A stretch of DNA of 51,755 nt from Marinobacterium sedimentorum (GCF_024267675.1 NZ_JALDYX010000033.1:1-51755), one strand, 5' to 3'. Numbered from the stretch's first letter, positions 42,925 to 51,755 are shown. The notes: generated by a model not told the origin, from the sequence alone. A program made the numbers and translations.

Positions 42925-43399
42925 TATTATTCTCTCGTGGCTGCTGCTCTTACCGTCAAGGTTCCACCGGAATTGCCACCTGTGGCTCTGCGACAACTCC
43001 GACACCAGAGGTTAACGATCAATTATTTTTTCGTTAACAATCTTGCATTCAATACACACCACCCGTTAGCGACTGTCAAGTAAAAATATTGGATTACACC
43101 TGACCAATTAGTCAGCTTATCGGCGCTTGTATCCTTAATTCAGCGACTTGGAAGTAACGCAGACTTTGGGGCTGCACTTGATATAATTTCACTCGGGCAG
43201 GATTGGGCACCCCGGCGGGTGCAGCCAGGGCACCAGCCCGATTTTCGTTAACGATTATTTATTGCATCGTTAGCACAAGCGCGCTAGCCTAGTTTTCAGT
43301 GTCCCGGCTCTGGCCCTTACCTGCATGCCTGGCGGGACTGCACAGAAAGCATTCTCTGTGCTGTACTGATGATCATTTTTACAGAATGAGAAACTTGCC
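42925..43399. promoter_or_regulatory. Divergent control region with five CGTTARC repeats
   Basis: 475 bp, no gene. GTTARC cores lie at 43011-43016 (GTTAACGATC), 43033-43038 (CGTTAACAAT), 43065-43070 (CGTTAGCGAC), 43247-43252 (in the perfect palindrome TCGTTAACGA, 43245-43254) and 43269-43274 (CGTTAGCAC). Sites 1-2 and 4-5 are each exactly 22 bp apart, centre to centre; sites 2-3 are 32 bp apart. One pair is near the binding-protein gene and the other nearer the GntR gene. A separate palindrome, CTGAC-CAATTA-GTCAG, lies at 43100-43115. These are the best candidates for binding sites of the adjacent GntR protein. Confidence 0.65.
43340..43361 (+). promoter_or_regulatory. Leader inverted repeat before the GntR gene
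   Basis: GCACAGA (43340-43346) and TCTGTGC (43355-43361) are perfect inverted repeats with an 8-base spacer, ending 38 bases before the GntR start. It may be a leader hairpin or a second operator. Confidence 0.4.
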
Positions 43400-44104
43400 A
43401 TGGGCACCGACAAGACGTCCGTAAACAATCAGCTTGATGCCGCCTACCAGCGTGTCTGGGGGGCCATTGTCTCCCACAGGCTGCTGCCCGGAACAAGGCT
43501 CAAGGAAGATGATCTCTGCGAAACTTTCGGCATCAGCCGGGGCCATGTGCGCAAGCTGCTGCAGCAGCTGGCCCATCATCACCTGGTCACGCTGATACCC
43601 AACAGCGGCGCCTTCGTGGCCCGTCCCAGCCGCGAAGAGGCGCTGGAAGTCTTCAAGACCCGCCGCCTGGTGGAGTTAGAGATGGTGCGCGAACTGGCAC
43701 GCAAGTGCAGCGCCCAGGACCGGAAGATGCTGGAAAAGCATGTGCACCGCGAACATGAAGCCCATACCAGCGGCGACAAGAGCCTGCGTATCCGGCTGTC
43801 GGGGGAATTTCACCTGCTGATTGGCGCCTTGGCCGAGCGCCCGGTGCTGTATCAGTTTTTGCACGAAATCATTTCCCGCGCCTCGCTTATTGTGGCGCTG
43901 TACCAGCGCTCCCACTCGGCCAACGGCCGCAGCGCCGGTGACCGCGCCTGCTCCGAGCACCATGACCTGATTGATGCTATCGCCGCACACCGGGTCGAGC
44001 AGGCCGCGGCCGTCATGGACGAGCACCTGCAGGAACTCGAAAACCAGCTCGACCTGGATCCACCACTGGAACAGCACGTCGACCTGAAAAAAGTATTCGC
44101 CTGA
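43400..44104 (+). CDS. GntR family regulator with FCD effector domain
   Basis: 234 residues. The N-terminal winged helix is seen in RVWGAIVSHRLLPGTRLKEDDL and FGISRGHVRKLLQQLAHHHLV. The FCD domain (about 90-220) keeps the likely metal/effector residues in RRLVELEMVREL, RLSGEFHLLIGAL, SEHHDLIDAIAAH and MDEHLQELE. It sits between two divergent arms, an importer on the left and hydrolases on the right, so it probably controls both in response to the imported compound or a breakdown product. Confidence 0.92.
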   Translation: MGTDKTSVNNQLDAAYQRVWGAIVSHRLLPGTRLKEDDLCETFGISRGHVRKLLQQLAHHHLVTLIPNSGAFVARPSREEALEVFKTRRLVELEMVRELARKCSAQDRKMLEKHVHREHEAHTSGDKSLRIRLSGEFHLLIGALAERPVLYQFLHEIISRASLIVALYQRSHSANGRSAGDRACSEHHDLIDAIAAHRVEQAAAVMDEHLQELENQLDLDPPLEQHVDLKKVFA

Positions 44105-44172
44105 GCCCGGCGGCAACGGCCAACCCCGCCGCCATCTGACCGATACAAGCCCCCGCCAGGCTGTGCCTTGTA

Positions 44173-44200
44173 CAGCCCCGGGCTGCCTTTGCCTTTTTTT
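44173..44200 (+). terminator. Hairpin and T-run between the GntR gene and the first hydrolase
   Basis: CAGCC-CCG-GGCTG (44173-44185) is followed, after a short pyrimidine stretch, by TTTTTTT (44194-44200). It lies 22 bases before the hydrolase ATG and could end the GntR transcript or attenuate the hydrolase message. Confidence 0.4.
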
Positions 44201-44222
44201 CGTGATAGGAGCTACTACAACA

Positions 44223-45413
44223 ATGCATAACAACAGCCTGCTGATCCAAAACATACGCCCGCTGGGCAGGAACGCCACCGACCTGCTGCTGCGCGATGGC
44301 AAGATAGCCGCCATGGCCCCAGGTCTCGAAGCTGCCGATGCAGACCTCATCGACGGCGCCGGGCAGCTGCTGTTGCCGGGTCTGGTCGACGCCCACACCC
44401 ATATCGACAAGACCTTCTGGGGCCAGCCCTGGCAACGCCACCAGGCGGGTCCGCGCATCATCGACAAGATCGAGAACGAGCGCCGCCTGCGTCGCGAGCT
44501 CAACCTGTCCGCGCAAGTGCAGTCCGCCAACCAGATCCGCCAGGCCATCCGCATGGGCACTACCCATATCCGTACCCACGTGGATGTGGACACCGACATC
44601 GGCCTGTCGAGCATCGAAGCGGTACTGGCCAGCAAGGAGATATTCCGCGACAGCATGACACTGCAGCTGGTGGCCTTCCCCCAGAGCGGCCTGCTGACTC
44701 GGCCCGGCACGCAGGAACTGCTGGAAGCCGCCATAGACGCGGGTGCCGACCTGGTCGGCGGCATTGACCCCGGCGCTATCGACCGCGACCCCGCCGGCCA
44801 TCTGGACTGCATCTTTGATATCGCCGAGCGCAAGCAGGTCGGCATCGACATTCACCTGCACGAGGCCGACCAGCTGGGCGCGACCTCCATCGAGCTGATT
44901 CTGGAGCGCACCCGGGCGCTGGGCATGCAGGGCAAGGTCACCATCAGCCACGCCTTCTGTCTGGGCATGATCGGCGAGGCCCAGCTGAGCGAACTGATCA
45001 CCCAGTTCCAGGCTCTGGATATCACCATCATGACCCACGGCCCGGGTCATATCGCCTTCCCGCCCATCAAGCGGCTGTATGAAGCAGGTGTAAAGGTCTG
45101 CGCAGGCTCGGACGGCATCCGTGATGCATGGGGTCCCTACGGCAATGCCGACATGCTTGAGCGCGCCATGCTGATGGGCCTTCGCAGCAACTACCGCCAC
45201 GATGACGAACTGGAAATGCTTCTGGATATCTGCAGCTTTGGCGGCGCGAGGGTGATGGGCGCCACCGACTATGGACTGGAACCGGGCTGCAGCGCCGACT
45301 TTGTGCTGGTGGACGCAGAAACACCCACCCACGCCATTGTCAGCCGCCCGTCCCGCGCCCTGGTCTGCAAGGCCGGCCGCATTGTCGCCCGCAACGGCGA
45401 ATGCCTGGTCTGA
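44223..45413 (+). CDS. Cytosine-deaminase-like amidohydrolase
   Basis: 396 residues, cytosolic metal-dependent (beta/alpha)8 hydrolase. Metal and catalytic residues match the CodA pattern: His58-x-His60 (DAHTHIDKTFWG), His211 and Glu214 (IHLHEAD), His243 (ISHAF) and Asp297 in GSDGIRDAWGPYGNADM. CodA has a similar block at its metal Asp. It probably deaminates or opens a cyclic amidine or amide ring, but the substrate may not be cytosine. The ATG at 44223 has AGGAG about 10 bases upstream; the frame opens 20 codons earlier across the T-run. The next hydrolase follows after 15 bp. Confidence 0.88.
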   Translation: MHNNSLLIQNIRPLGRNATDLLLRDGKIAAMAPGLEAADADLIDGAGQLLLPGLVDAHTHIDKTFWGQPWQRHQAGPRIIDKIENERRLRRELNLSAQVQSANQIRQAIRMGTTHIRTHVDVDTDIGLSSIEAVLASKEIFRDSMTLQLVAFPQSGLLTRPGTQELLEAAIDAGADLVGGIDPGAIDRDPAGHLDCIFDIAERKQVGIDIHLHEADQLGATSIELILERTRALGMQGKVTISHAFCLGMIGEAQLSELITQFQALDITIMTHGPGHIAFPPIKRLYEAGVKVCAGSDGIRDAWGPYGNADMLERAMLMGLRSNYRHDDELEMLLDICSFGGARVMGATDYGLEPGCSADFVLVDAETPTHAIVSRPSRALVCKAGRIVARNGECLV

Positions 45414-45428
45414 ACGAGGAGCACCGTC

Positions 45429-46910
45429 ATGAGCTGCACCCGCATTACCGGCCGCTATGTCATCGGTTTTGATGGCACGGGCCATCGCCTGCTGGAAAAC
45501 GGCGAAGTGGTGTATCAGGATGACCGCATCGTCTTCTGCGGTTTTGGCTACAGCGGTCAGGTCGACCGGGAGATCGACGCCGGCAACGCGGTGGTGGGGC
45601 CGGGCTTTATCGATCTGGATGCGCTGGCGGATCTGGACTCCACCGTGCTGGCCTTCGACAACGGCCCGGCCTGGCGCTGTGGCCGCGTCTGGGCCAGCAG
45701 CTACGTCGAGCAGGGCCCGCGGGAAGTCTATGACCGCAGCGACGAAGATTTCATGAAGCGCTACGCCTATGCCCAGCTACTGCACAACGGCATTACCACC
45801 GCCCTGCCCATTACATCCCTGCTGTACCGTGAATGGGCCGAAACCTACGACGAGTTTGCCCGCGCCGCCGACATCGCCGCCGAAATGGGCCTGCGGGTCT
45901 ATCTGGGGCCGGCCTATCGCACCGGGCTGTCGATGATCCGGCCTGATGGTCGTTTCGACATGCACTGGAATGAGGCCCGGGGCCTGCAAGGACTGGACGA
46001 TGGAATTCGCTTTGCACAAACCTTCGACAACAGCCACGGCGGCCTGGTACGTGCCATGCTGGCCCCCGACCGTATCGAGGGCTGCACCCGGGAATTGCTG
46101 GAACGCACCCGCGACGCGAGCAACGCACTGCAGTGCCCGGTGCGGCTGCACTGCTGCCAGTCACAACTGGAAGTGGACAGCATGCATCAGCGCTTTGGCA
46201 CCTCGTCGCTTGCGCTGCTGCAGGACATCGGCTTTCTGGGCCCCCGCACCCTGCTGCCACACGGGCTCTTTCTGGGGGGCGTCCAGGCGCGACACCAAGA
46301 CATAGAGCAGGAGCTGGACAGCCTGACGGATTCCGGCAGCACCCTGGTGCACTGCCCCATTGTGTTCGGGCGCAGCGGCAAGGCACTGAACAGCTTCAGC
46401 CGCCTGCGCCAGCGTGGCATCAATATTGGCCTGGGCACCGATACCTTCCCGGCGGACCTGATCCGCAACATGCACGCCGGCGTGATGCTGAACCGGGTGC
46501 TGGAGGATGACGCCCAGGCGGTAAGCGCCGCCGACTTCTACAATGCCGCCACCCTGGATGGCGCCCGCGCCCTGGGGCGCGACGACCTCGGCCGTCTCGC
46601 GCCCGGCGCCAAGGCGGATATCACGGTGTTCGATCTGTCGGGCTTTCACCTTGGCCAGCGCGTTGACCCTATCCAGACCATGATCATGAACGGCAGCGGC
46701 AGCGACTTTAAAACCGTTATTGTCGACGGCCGCATCCGGGTGGAGGATTACCGCATCGAGGGAGTGCCCTACGCAGACTGGCACCAGCGCGCCCAGGATC
46801 AGTACGACCGGCTTCGCGCCAGCTACCCGGAGCGCACCCACCTGCATCCACCGGTTGAGGACATCTTTGCGCCAAGCTTTGCCCCGCTGCTTGCGGATGA
46901 AGACCGCTGA
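45429..46910 (+). CDS. Chlorohydrolase-type amidohydrolase lacking the HxH motif
   Basis: 493 residues, amidohydrolase superfamily (AtzA/TrzN/guanine-deaminase branch). The strand that normally ends PGxIDxHxH reads GPGFIDLDALADLD: Asp64 and Leu66 stand where the two metal-binding His are expected. Later motifs persist: RLHCCQSQ, LPHGLFLGG, HCPIVFGRSG and GLGTDTFPADL (candidate metal Asp). The metal site must therefore differ, or be absent. A C-terminal composite sandwich (GRLAPGAKADITVFDLSG, TVIVDGRIRVED) is intact. It is coupled with the cytosine-deaminase-like gene (15-bp gap, GAGGAG before the ATG). Confidence 0.85.
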   Translation: MSCTRITGRYVIGFDGTGHRLLENGEVVYQDDRIVFCGFGYSGQVDREIDAGNAVVGPGFIDLDALADLDSTVLAFDNGPAWRCGRVWASSYVEQGPREVYDRSDEDFMKRYAYAQLLHNGITTALPITSLLYREWAETYDEFARAADIAAEMGLRVYLGPAYRTGLSMIRPDGRFDMHWNEARGLQGLDDGIRFAQTFDNSHGGLVRAMLAPDRIEGCTRELLERTRDASNALQCPVRLHCCQSQLEVDSMHQRFGTSSLALLQDIGFLGPRTLLPHGLFLGGVQARHQDIEQELDSLTDSGSTLVHCPIVFGRSGKALNSFSRLRQRGINIGLGTDTFPADLIRNMHAGVMLNRVLEDDAQAVSAADFYNAATLDGARALGRDDLGRLAPGAKADITVFDLSGFHLGQRVDPIQTMIMNGSGSDFKTVIVDGRIRVEDYRIEGVPYADWHQRAQDQYDRLRASYPERTHLHPPVEDIFAPSFAPLLADEDR

Positions 46911-46980
46911 GGCCTGAGACGCGCGAACTGGAGACTGTCGACTGACAACGGTCTGCTGTCGGCGTGGTCGGCTGTTGCAA

Positions 46981-48738
46981 TCAGGCGTCGCTTTCTGCCC
47001 CCACCGGCCCCGCACCGGAGACGTCAAGCTCCAAATTCTCAATAATTTTCGGCGCCATTGACTGAAAAATATCACGCGTGCCGGGGTCGCACAGCTTTGC
47101 TGCCATTATCCGCGGGCTTACAACTTCAATCACTCCTGACTCTACCCTCAGATAAATTTCATTCGTTGCCTCGTCCATAAAATGGACCACGGGTATTTTG
47201 CCAAGACATTGCATCAGGAATCCCAGGTTGTTCCTGGCAGACAATGCCGCATTGTCCGGGTAAACCTCGTCGGGTAACTTGGCTTTTATATTTATTTTTT
47301 GATAGCGCTCGATATCGATAAACGCCAGGGGGCTGAAAATGACCATCTCTTGCTGATTGCCAAAGGCAATGGTCTTGGGATAGGTCCCCTTGGGCACACT
47401 GTTATCCAGGAACTCGTATTTGTAAATCGGTTTGCGACACGCCAGCCATTTAAAGAACAATTTTGGGATACCGACATAGGTTTCAACGCTGTGGCCGAGA
47501 AAGTCCTCCACGGCTTTGTAGCGACCGACTTTAAGTCCTCTTTCCCAGCCCCGTTGTACCGTTTCTTCCGGCGGCGTAATCACGAAATACATCAGCATCG
47601 TATCGACATACTGGGCATAGGTACTATGCAGTATTCGCGATATGCTTTCGGTGGAAAAACTGTCGAAACGAAAGCGGTCGACCAGCAGATGAGGGATCGA
47701 CCTATCTCGTTTGGCTTTGTCGCGAATGTAGTAATCCAGTTTCCGATCGATTATTGCCACCTCCTTGCTGGTCAATCGTCCGGCATACTTGTATGCGTCG
47801 CCCAGCGTGGCGTAATCCAGCAGAAGGCGCCGCCAGATATCGGGACTGATCGTGCCATAGCCGTCCGATTGAATGCCGTGATCGCCCATAACTTTTTTGA
47901 GCATGGGTCGCAGGGAGCTTTTGCCTGCAGCGGAGGACCCTTTCAAGCTTATCAGTACCGGTTTTTCCGCCGCGACTGTGGGCGTAAGCCCAAGCTGCTG
48001 GATCGCTCCTTGTACCAGGGGCGCAATCTGGTGGCCAATCACCTGGCTGCCATAGCTGTTGCACACATGGTTAGTGACCAGCCTTGAAAGATACTCGATA
48101 TCGGATCCGATAAAGCCGCTCGAACTGGCAATGGACCCGAGTACGCGATAGAGACTTCTGTAGACCGCCTTGGCGAGGGGACTTCGCTCGACAAGGCCTT
48201 TCTCTTTGAACCCGGCAATGATGCGATACTGTTTTTCCTGGGTGGACTCCTGAACCCTGGAACCTGGCTTGGGCCTGGGCTTTAGAATTAACCGAAGGAC
48301 AGAAAAGCGTCTTTCTGGCTCCTTCGCCTGAACAGGCGCAATCAATGCACTTGTCAGCTCCTGGCGTACCTGCGTCTCTACTTGCTGCCGCAATTCGACA
48401 TGCGCCTGCGTAATAGAGGTCAAATTCGGTTCGATATAATCGCAGAGAAGCTGCTCGGCAATCTGCCGAAAGTGGACGCCAAGACCAAACTCGTCCTCCC
48501 CTTCAAACGCCACGATATCAGCGGTGACTCTAACCAGAAGCTCATGCAATACCAGACGCTCGGGTCTGAAAGCGACTAACTCTTCCTGCGCGAGCCCAGC
48601 CTGCTGGGCGACTTCTCCCACATCAGCACGGTTGGTGAAGACATTTTCCGGTCGATGGATAGTTTCAAGGGATAGATATTCGACAGGAATATCTGATCCA
48701 AGACCGGGGTTCCACGCTGAATATTCGGTGCTTTTCAT
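46981..48738 (-). CDS. Large P-loop (zeta-toxin/kinase-like) protein of unknown function
   Basis: 585 residues. An N-terminal helical region (about 55-250) precedes a P-loop at 267-275, GSSAAGKSS (Lys273). QSDGYGTISPDIWRRLLLD follows, resembling zeta-type kinases where a catalytic Asp and a substrate loop follow Walker A. LVDRFRFDSFS (about 352) and MYFVITPPEETVQRGWERG (about 383) look like a NMP-kinase core and lid. The final 130 residues form a separate domain. No antitoxin partner is seen. DNA of this gene is visibly richer in A/T than its neighbours, which hints at transfer. The ATG at 48738 is chosen; the frame extends 27 codons further with Cys-rich, unlikely sequence. Confidence 0.7.
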   Translation of the reverse strand: MKSTEYSAWNPGLGSDIPVEYLSLETIHRPENVFTNRADVGEVAQQAGLAQEELVAFRPERLVLHELLVRVTADIVAFEGEDEFGLGVHFRQIAEQLLCDYIEPNLTSITQAHVELRQQVETQVRQELTSALIAPVQAKEPERRFSVLRLILKPRPKPGSRVQESTQEKQYRIIAGFKEKGLVERSPLAKAVYRSLYRVLGSIASSSGFIGSDIEYLSRLVTNHVCNSYGSQVIGHQIAPLVQGAIQQLGLTPTVAAEKPVLISLKGSSAAGKSSLRPMLKKVMGDHGIQSDGYGTISPDIWRRLLLDYATLGDAYKYAGRLTSKEVAIIDRKLDYYIRDKAKRDRSIPHLLVDRFRFDSFSTESISRILHSTYAQYVDTMLMYFVITPPEETVQRGWERGLKVGRYKAVEDFLGHSVETYVGIPKLFFKWLACRKPIYKYEFLDNSVPKGTYPKTIAFGNQQEMVIFSPLAFIDIERYQKINIKAKLPDEVYPDNAALSARNNLGFLMQCLGKIPVVHFMDEATNEIYLRVESGVIEVVSPRIMAAKLCDPGTRDIFQSMAPKIIENLELDVSGAGPVGAESDA

Positions 48739-48902
48739 AGATAACGCCTGGGTCAGCAAAGTCGAAGAACGTTTACCACAGCCCCCTATCTTACAACAGG
48801 AAGCGTGCCCGCCAATCACTCAAGCTAAGCCGTCCGTCCCATCAGAAACCTTCACGCCGGGATTTAGATAGCGCAGCCAATATTACTTGAGACCACATTA
48901 AC

Positions 48903-49208
48903 CTAGCCCCGGGGCGGAAAGAGGCCCGCCACATCGGCCCGCACGACCTGCTGGCGTTCGATCAGCGCGTTGATCTGCTCGCGGTCCCGCAGGTAATGCG
49001 GCGTTTCCTTGTGCGCCTGCAGCGCCTGCGGGCTCTCGTATAGCTCGTACAGATAGACCCGGCTGTCATTCTCGCGGTCGAGCAGCACATCAAAGGTATG
49101 GCAGCCTGGCTCCTGCTCCACCGATGCCCGGGCGTTGGCCTGAATCAGCTCCAGGTAGGTTTTTTTTGCGCCGGGCTTGAGATCGACACTGATAAAAATG
49201 CAGTACAT
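48903..49208 (-). CDS. Antibiotic biosynthesis monooxygenase (ABM) domain protein
   Basis: 101 residues, a single ferredoxin-like ABM domain: FISVDLKPGAKKTYLELIQANARASVEQEPGC, then FDVLLDRENDSRVYLYELYES and the aromatic/His stretch AHKETPHYLRDRE. Members include quinol and polyketide mono-oxygenases (YgiN type) and autoinducer-degrading LsrG. GGAGATACCC precedes the ATG. It is divergent from the VOC gene across a 100-bp gap with an inverted repeat. Confidence 0.88.
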   Translation of the reverse strand: MYCIFISVDLKPGAKKTYLELIQANARASVEQEPGCHTFDVLLDRENDSRVYLYELYESPQALQAHKETPHYLRDREQINALIERQQVVRADVAGLFPPRG

Positions 49209-49231
49209 GGGTATCTCCGATTGTAAGTGTT

Positions 49232-49268
49232 CTCAATAATTATTATGTTATGTGCACAATTTATTGAG
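49232..49268. promoter_or_regulatory. Inverted repeat between the ABM and VOC genes
   Basis: CTCAATAA (49232-49239) and TTATTGAG (49261-49268) are perfect inverted repeats 21 bases apart; a 10-bp palindrome AATAATTATT (49236-49245) overlaps the left arm. The site is central in the 100-bp divergent gap, so one regulator could control both genes. Confidence 0.5.
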
Positions 49269-49308
49269 ACTTTAATTACAAACTGCATTTAAAACAAGGA
49301 GAGCCCCA

Positions 49309-49731
49309 ATGAGCACCCGGCCAAACGCCCTCAATGGCATGCGCCATATCGCCTTTACGGTGGAGAACCTGGAAGAAGTGGAACGCTTTTACGTCGAGTT
49401 GCTGGGCATGCAGGTACTGCACCGCCCGCACCAGAATCTGGTCTATCTGACGCTGGGCAACGACAACCTGTCACTCAGTCGTGGCAGCGCATCTGAGCGT
49501 GCCAGCGGGCCGCAACGACTGGATCATTTCGGCTTTATCTGTGACGAACCCGGCGATGTGGACGCCTGGGCGGACTACCTGGCACAGCAGGGAGTGGAAA
49601 TCCTCGGCCGCCCTCACGACCACAGCAATGACCCTGGGGTACGCAGCTTCTATTGCCTGGACCCCGCCGGCAATACCGTACAGCCGATCTATCACCCGGC
49701 GGTATCAGGCCAGCGCCTGGTCAAGCCCTGA
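49309..49731 (+). CDS. VOC-fold (glyoxalase/dioxygenase superfamily) protein
   Basis: 140 residues, two beta-alpha-beta-beta-beta units. GMRHIAFTVENLEEVERFYVELLGM gives the first metal His (about 13), RLDHFGFICDEP the second His, and FYCLDPAGNTVQPIYHP the end of the second unit. There, the usual metal-binding Glu (GNxxE) is replaced by Gln (GNTVQ), so the metal site may be altered. AAGGAGAG precedes the ATG. It is divergent from the ABM gene. The substrate is unknown. Confidence 0.85.
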   Translation: MSTRPNALNGMRHIAFTVENLEEVERFYVELLGMQVLHRPHQNLVYLTLGNDNLSLSRGSASERASGPQRLDHFGFICDEPGDVDAWADYLAQQGVEILGRPHDHSNDPGVRSFYCLDPAGNTVQPIYHPAVSGQRLVKP

Positions 49732-49773
49732 CAACCAGGCGAGAGGCCAGGATAACAGCCCCCGCAAACGACA

Positions 49774-49848
49774 CTGCCGACCCGCCATGATCAATGCACA
49801 GGGCAAGGATCACAACGGGTCGGCAGCGAGATGGCACTCGAAAGTGCC
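49774..49848. terminator. Two hairpins between the convergent VOC and rhlE genes
   Basis: CTGCCGACCCG (49774-49784) and CGGGTCGGCAG (49816-49826) are an 11-bp inverted repeat with a 31-base loop. GGCACT-CGAA-AGTGCC (49833-49848) is a compact second hairpin. Neither is followed by a clear T-run on either strand. Their place between converging genes fits bidirectional termination. Confidence 0.45.
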
Positions 49849-49866
49849 GCTACAGCGGGTTGTCGG

Positions 49867-51219
<1,353 letters not shown>

Positions 51220-51454
51220 GAATGTCCGTAGTGTGGAATCGGTCGGCAGGCCCTGACGTGTTGTTCATACGGCACCGGCCCAGGATACAGCTAAGCGGCG
51301 CAGCTTACCGTAAAGCCCCCCCGGGTGCGAGTACTATTCAACACCGTGGATAATGTGCCACGCATCGGCCTGCAAGCCTTGCAGCGCCTGAAAATGGTCA
51401 GACTGCGTGCGTTGGACTAGGCTGATTGCAGTTACGTACGAGAGGAACCGGCAA

Positions 51455-51742
51455 ATGACCCGCAGATCTCAACGCGCGTTCTTCCGCAAAATCTATCTAG
51501 CCTGGCTGATAGATAATGGCCGACACAACCTGCGCACCCTGCAGGAGAAAACCGGCATGCCAAGACGCACCCTGCAGGACAGCCTCAAGGACCTCGAAGA
51601 TATCGGCATCCGCTGCATCTTTGAACAGAGCAATGGCGAACGCAATAACTGCGGTCTCTACCGGGTCATGGATTGGGGCCCTATCAGGCGAAGCTGGGTA
51701 CGCAGCAATCTACCGCTGCTTAAAGAGGAGCTGGAGCAATAG
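51455..51742 (+). CDS. Winged helix-turn-helix protein
   Basis: 95 residues. A single DNA-binding domain: HNLRTLQEKTGMPRRTLQDSLKDLEDIGI reads as helix-turn-helix plus wing, with FEQSNGERNNCGLYRV completing the wing. No effector domain. GAGGAA lies 8 bases before the ATG at 51455; an upstream extension of 16 codons has no ribosome site. It is divergent from rhlE across 235 bp. Its role is unknown. Confidence 0.78.
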   Translation: MTRRSQRAFFRKIYLAWLIDNGRHNLRTLQEKTGMPRRTLQDSLKDLEDIGIRCIFEQSNGERNNCGLYRVMDWGPIRRSWVRSNLPLLKEELEQ

Positions 51743-51755
51743 CATCTGATGGATT

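Noticed and set aside
44013..45485. 490-codon minus-strand open frame opposite the cytosine-deaminase-like gene
   Set aside because: The plus-strand frame has all metal-binding motifs; the antisense frame has none.
46981..48738. Toxin-antitoxin module
   Set aside because: Only the zeta-like P-loop is present. No small antitoxin-type gene is adjacent on either side, so a module call is not supported.

Overview
The window reads as chromosome of a GC-rich gammaproteobacterium, probably a marine member of the Oceanospirillales/Pseudomonadales group (Marinobacterium-like). This is inferred from gene content and order: ccoI-ccoS-TauE-fnr, the arsC-wrbA-DUF2069 run, RdgC, a 572-residue ProS, a YcbB-type L,D-transpeptidase, RhlE and a dipeptide-type ABC transporter with a GntR/FCD regulator. 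No rRNA, tRNA, CRISPR array, phage module or complete insertion sequence was found. One short insertion-like element is present.

Region by region. 1-4.4 kb holds the end of the cbb3 oxidase maturation cluster (ccoI tail, ccoS, a TauE/UreH-like membrane protein) followed by the oxygen sensor fnr, then apt, rdgC and queE. 4.4-9.8 kb holds a DnaA-box-containing AT-rich gap, a CDF metal exporter, yigZ, an L,D-transpeptidase, a GGDEF diguanylate cyclase and a DUF523 protein. 9.9-14.8 kb holds proS with a clear terminator and a large membrane sensor ending in an HD-GYP domain with a big internal insertion. 14.8-20.5 kb holds acylphosphatase and BrkB on the minus strand, then the tightly packed arsC-wrbA-DUF2069-SufS/SufE fusion operon, then a YiiX-like cysteine hydrolase on the minus strand.

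20.7-30.3 kb is accessory in character. It holds a LysR regulator, an 882-residue ABC-exporter-like protein whose ATPase motifs are all degraded, a small exported protein, an OmpR-type response regulator with a soluble hybrid histidine kinase, a ferritin-like diiron protein whose stop codon lies in the end of a 169-bp insertion-like element, a DUF1127 protein and a 78-residue unknown small protein. 30.5-36.2 kb is ordinary: TSUP permease, topB, an NhaC-type antiporter, acpH and a small membrane protein.

36.3-46.9 kb looks like one catabolic locus. A five-gene peptide/nickel-type ABC importer (binding protein, two permeases, two ATPases) and a flavin reductase run leftward. A GntR/FCD regulator and two amidohydrolases run rightward. 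The 475-bp gap between the two arms carries five copies of a CGTTARC motif, two pairs of which are exactly 22 bp apart, one pair near each divergent gene. The likely logic is import of a small nitrogenous compound, hydrolysis by a cytosine-deaminase-like enzyme and a second atypical amidohydrolase, and control by the GntR protein. The substrate is not readable from sequence.

47-51.7 kb holds a large P-loop (zeta-kinase-like) protein in visibly AT-richer DNA, a divergent pair of small mono-oxygenase-type and VOC-fold genes around an inverted repeat, the DEAD-box helicase rhlE and a winged-helix protein.
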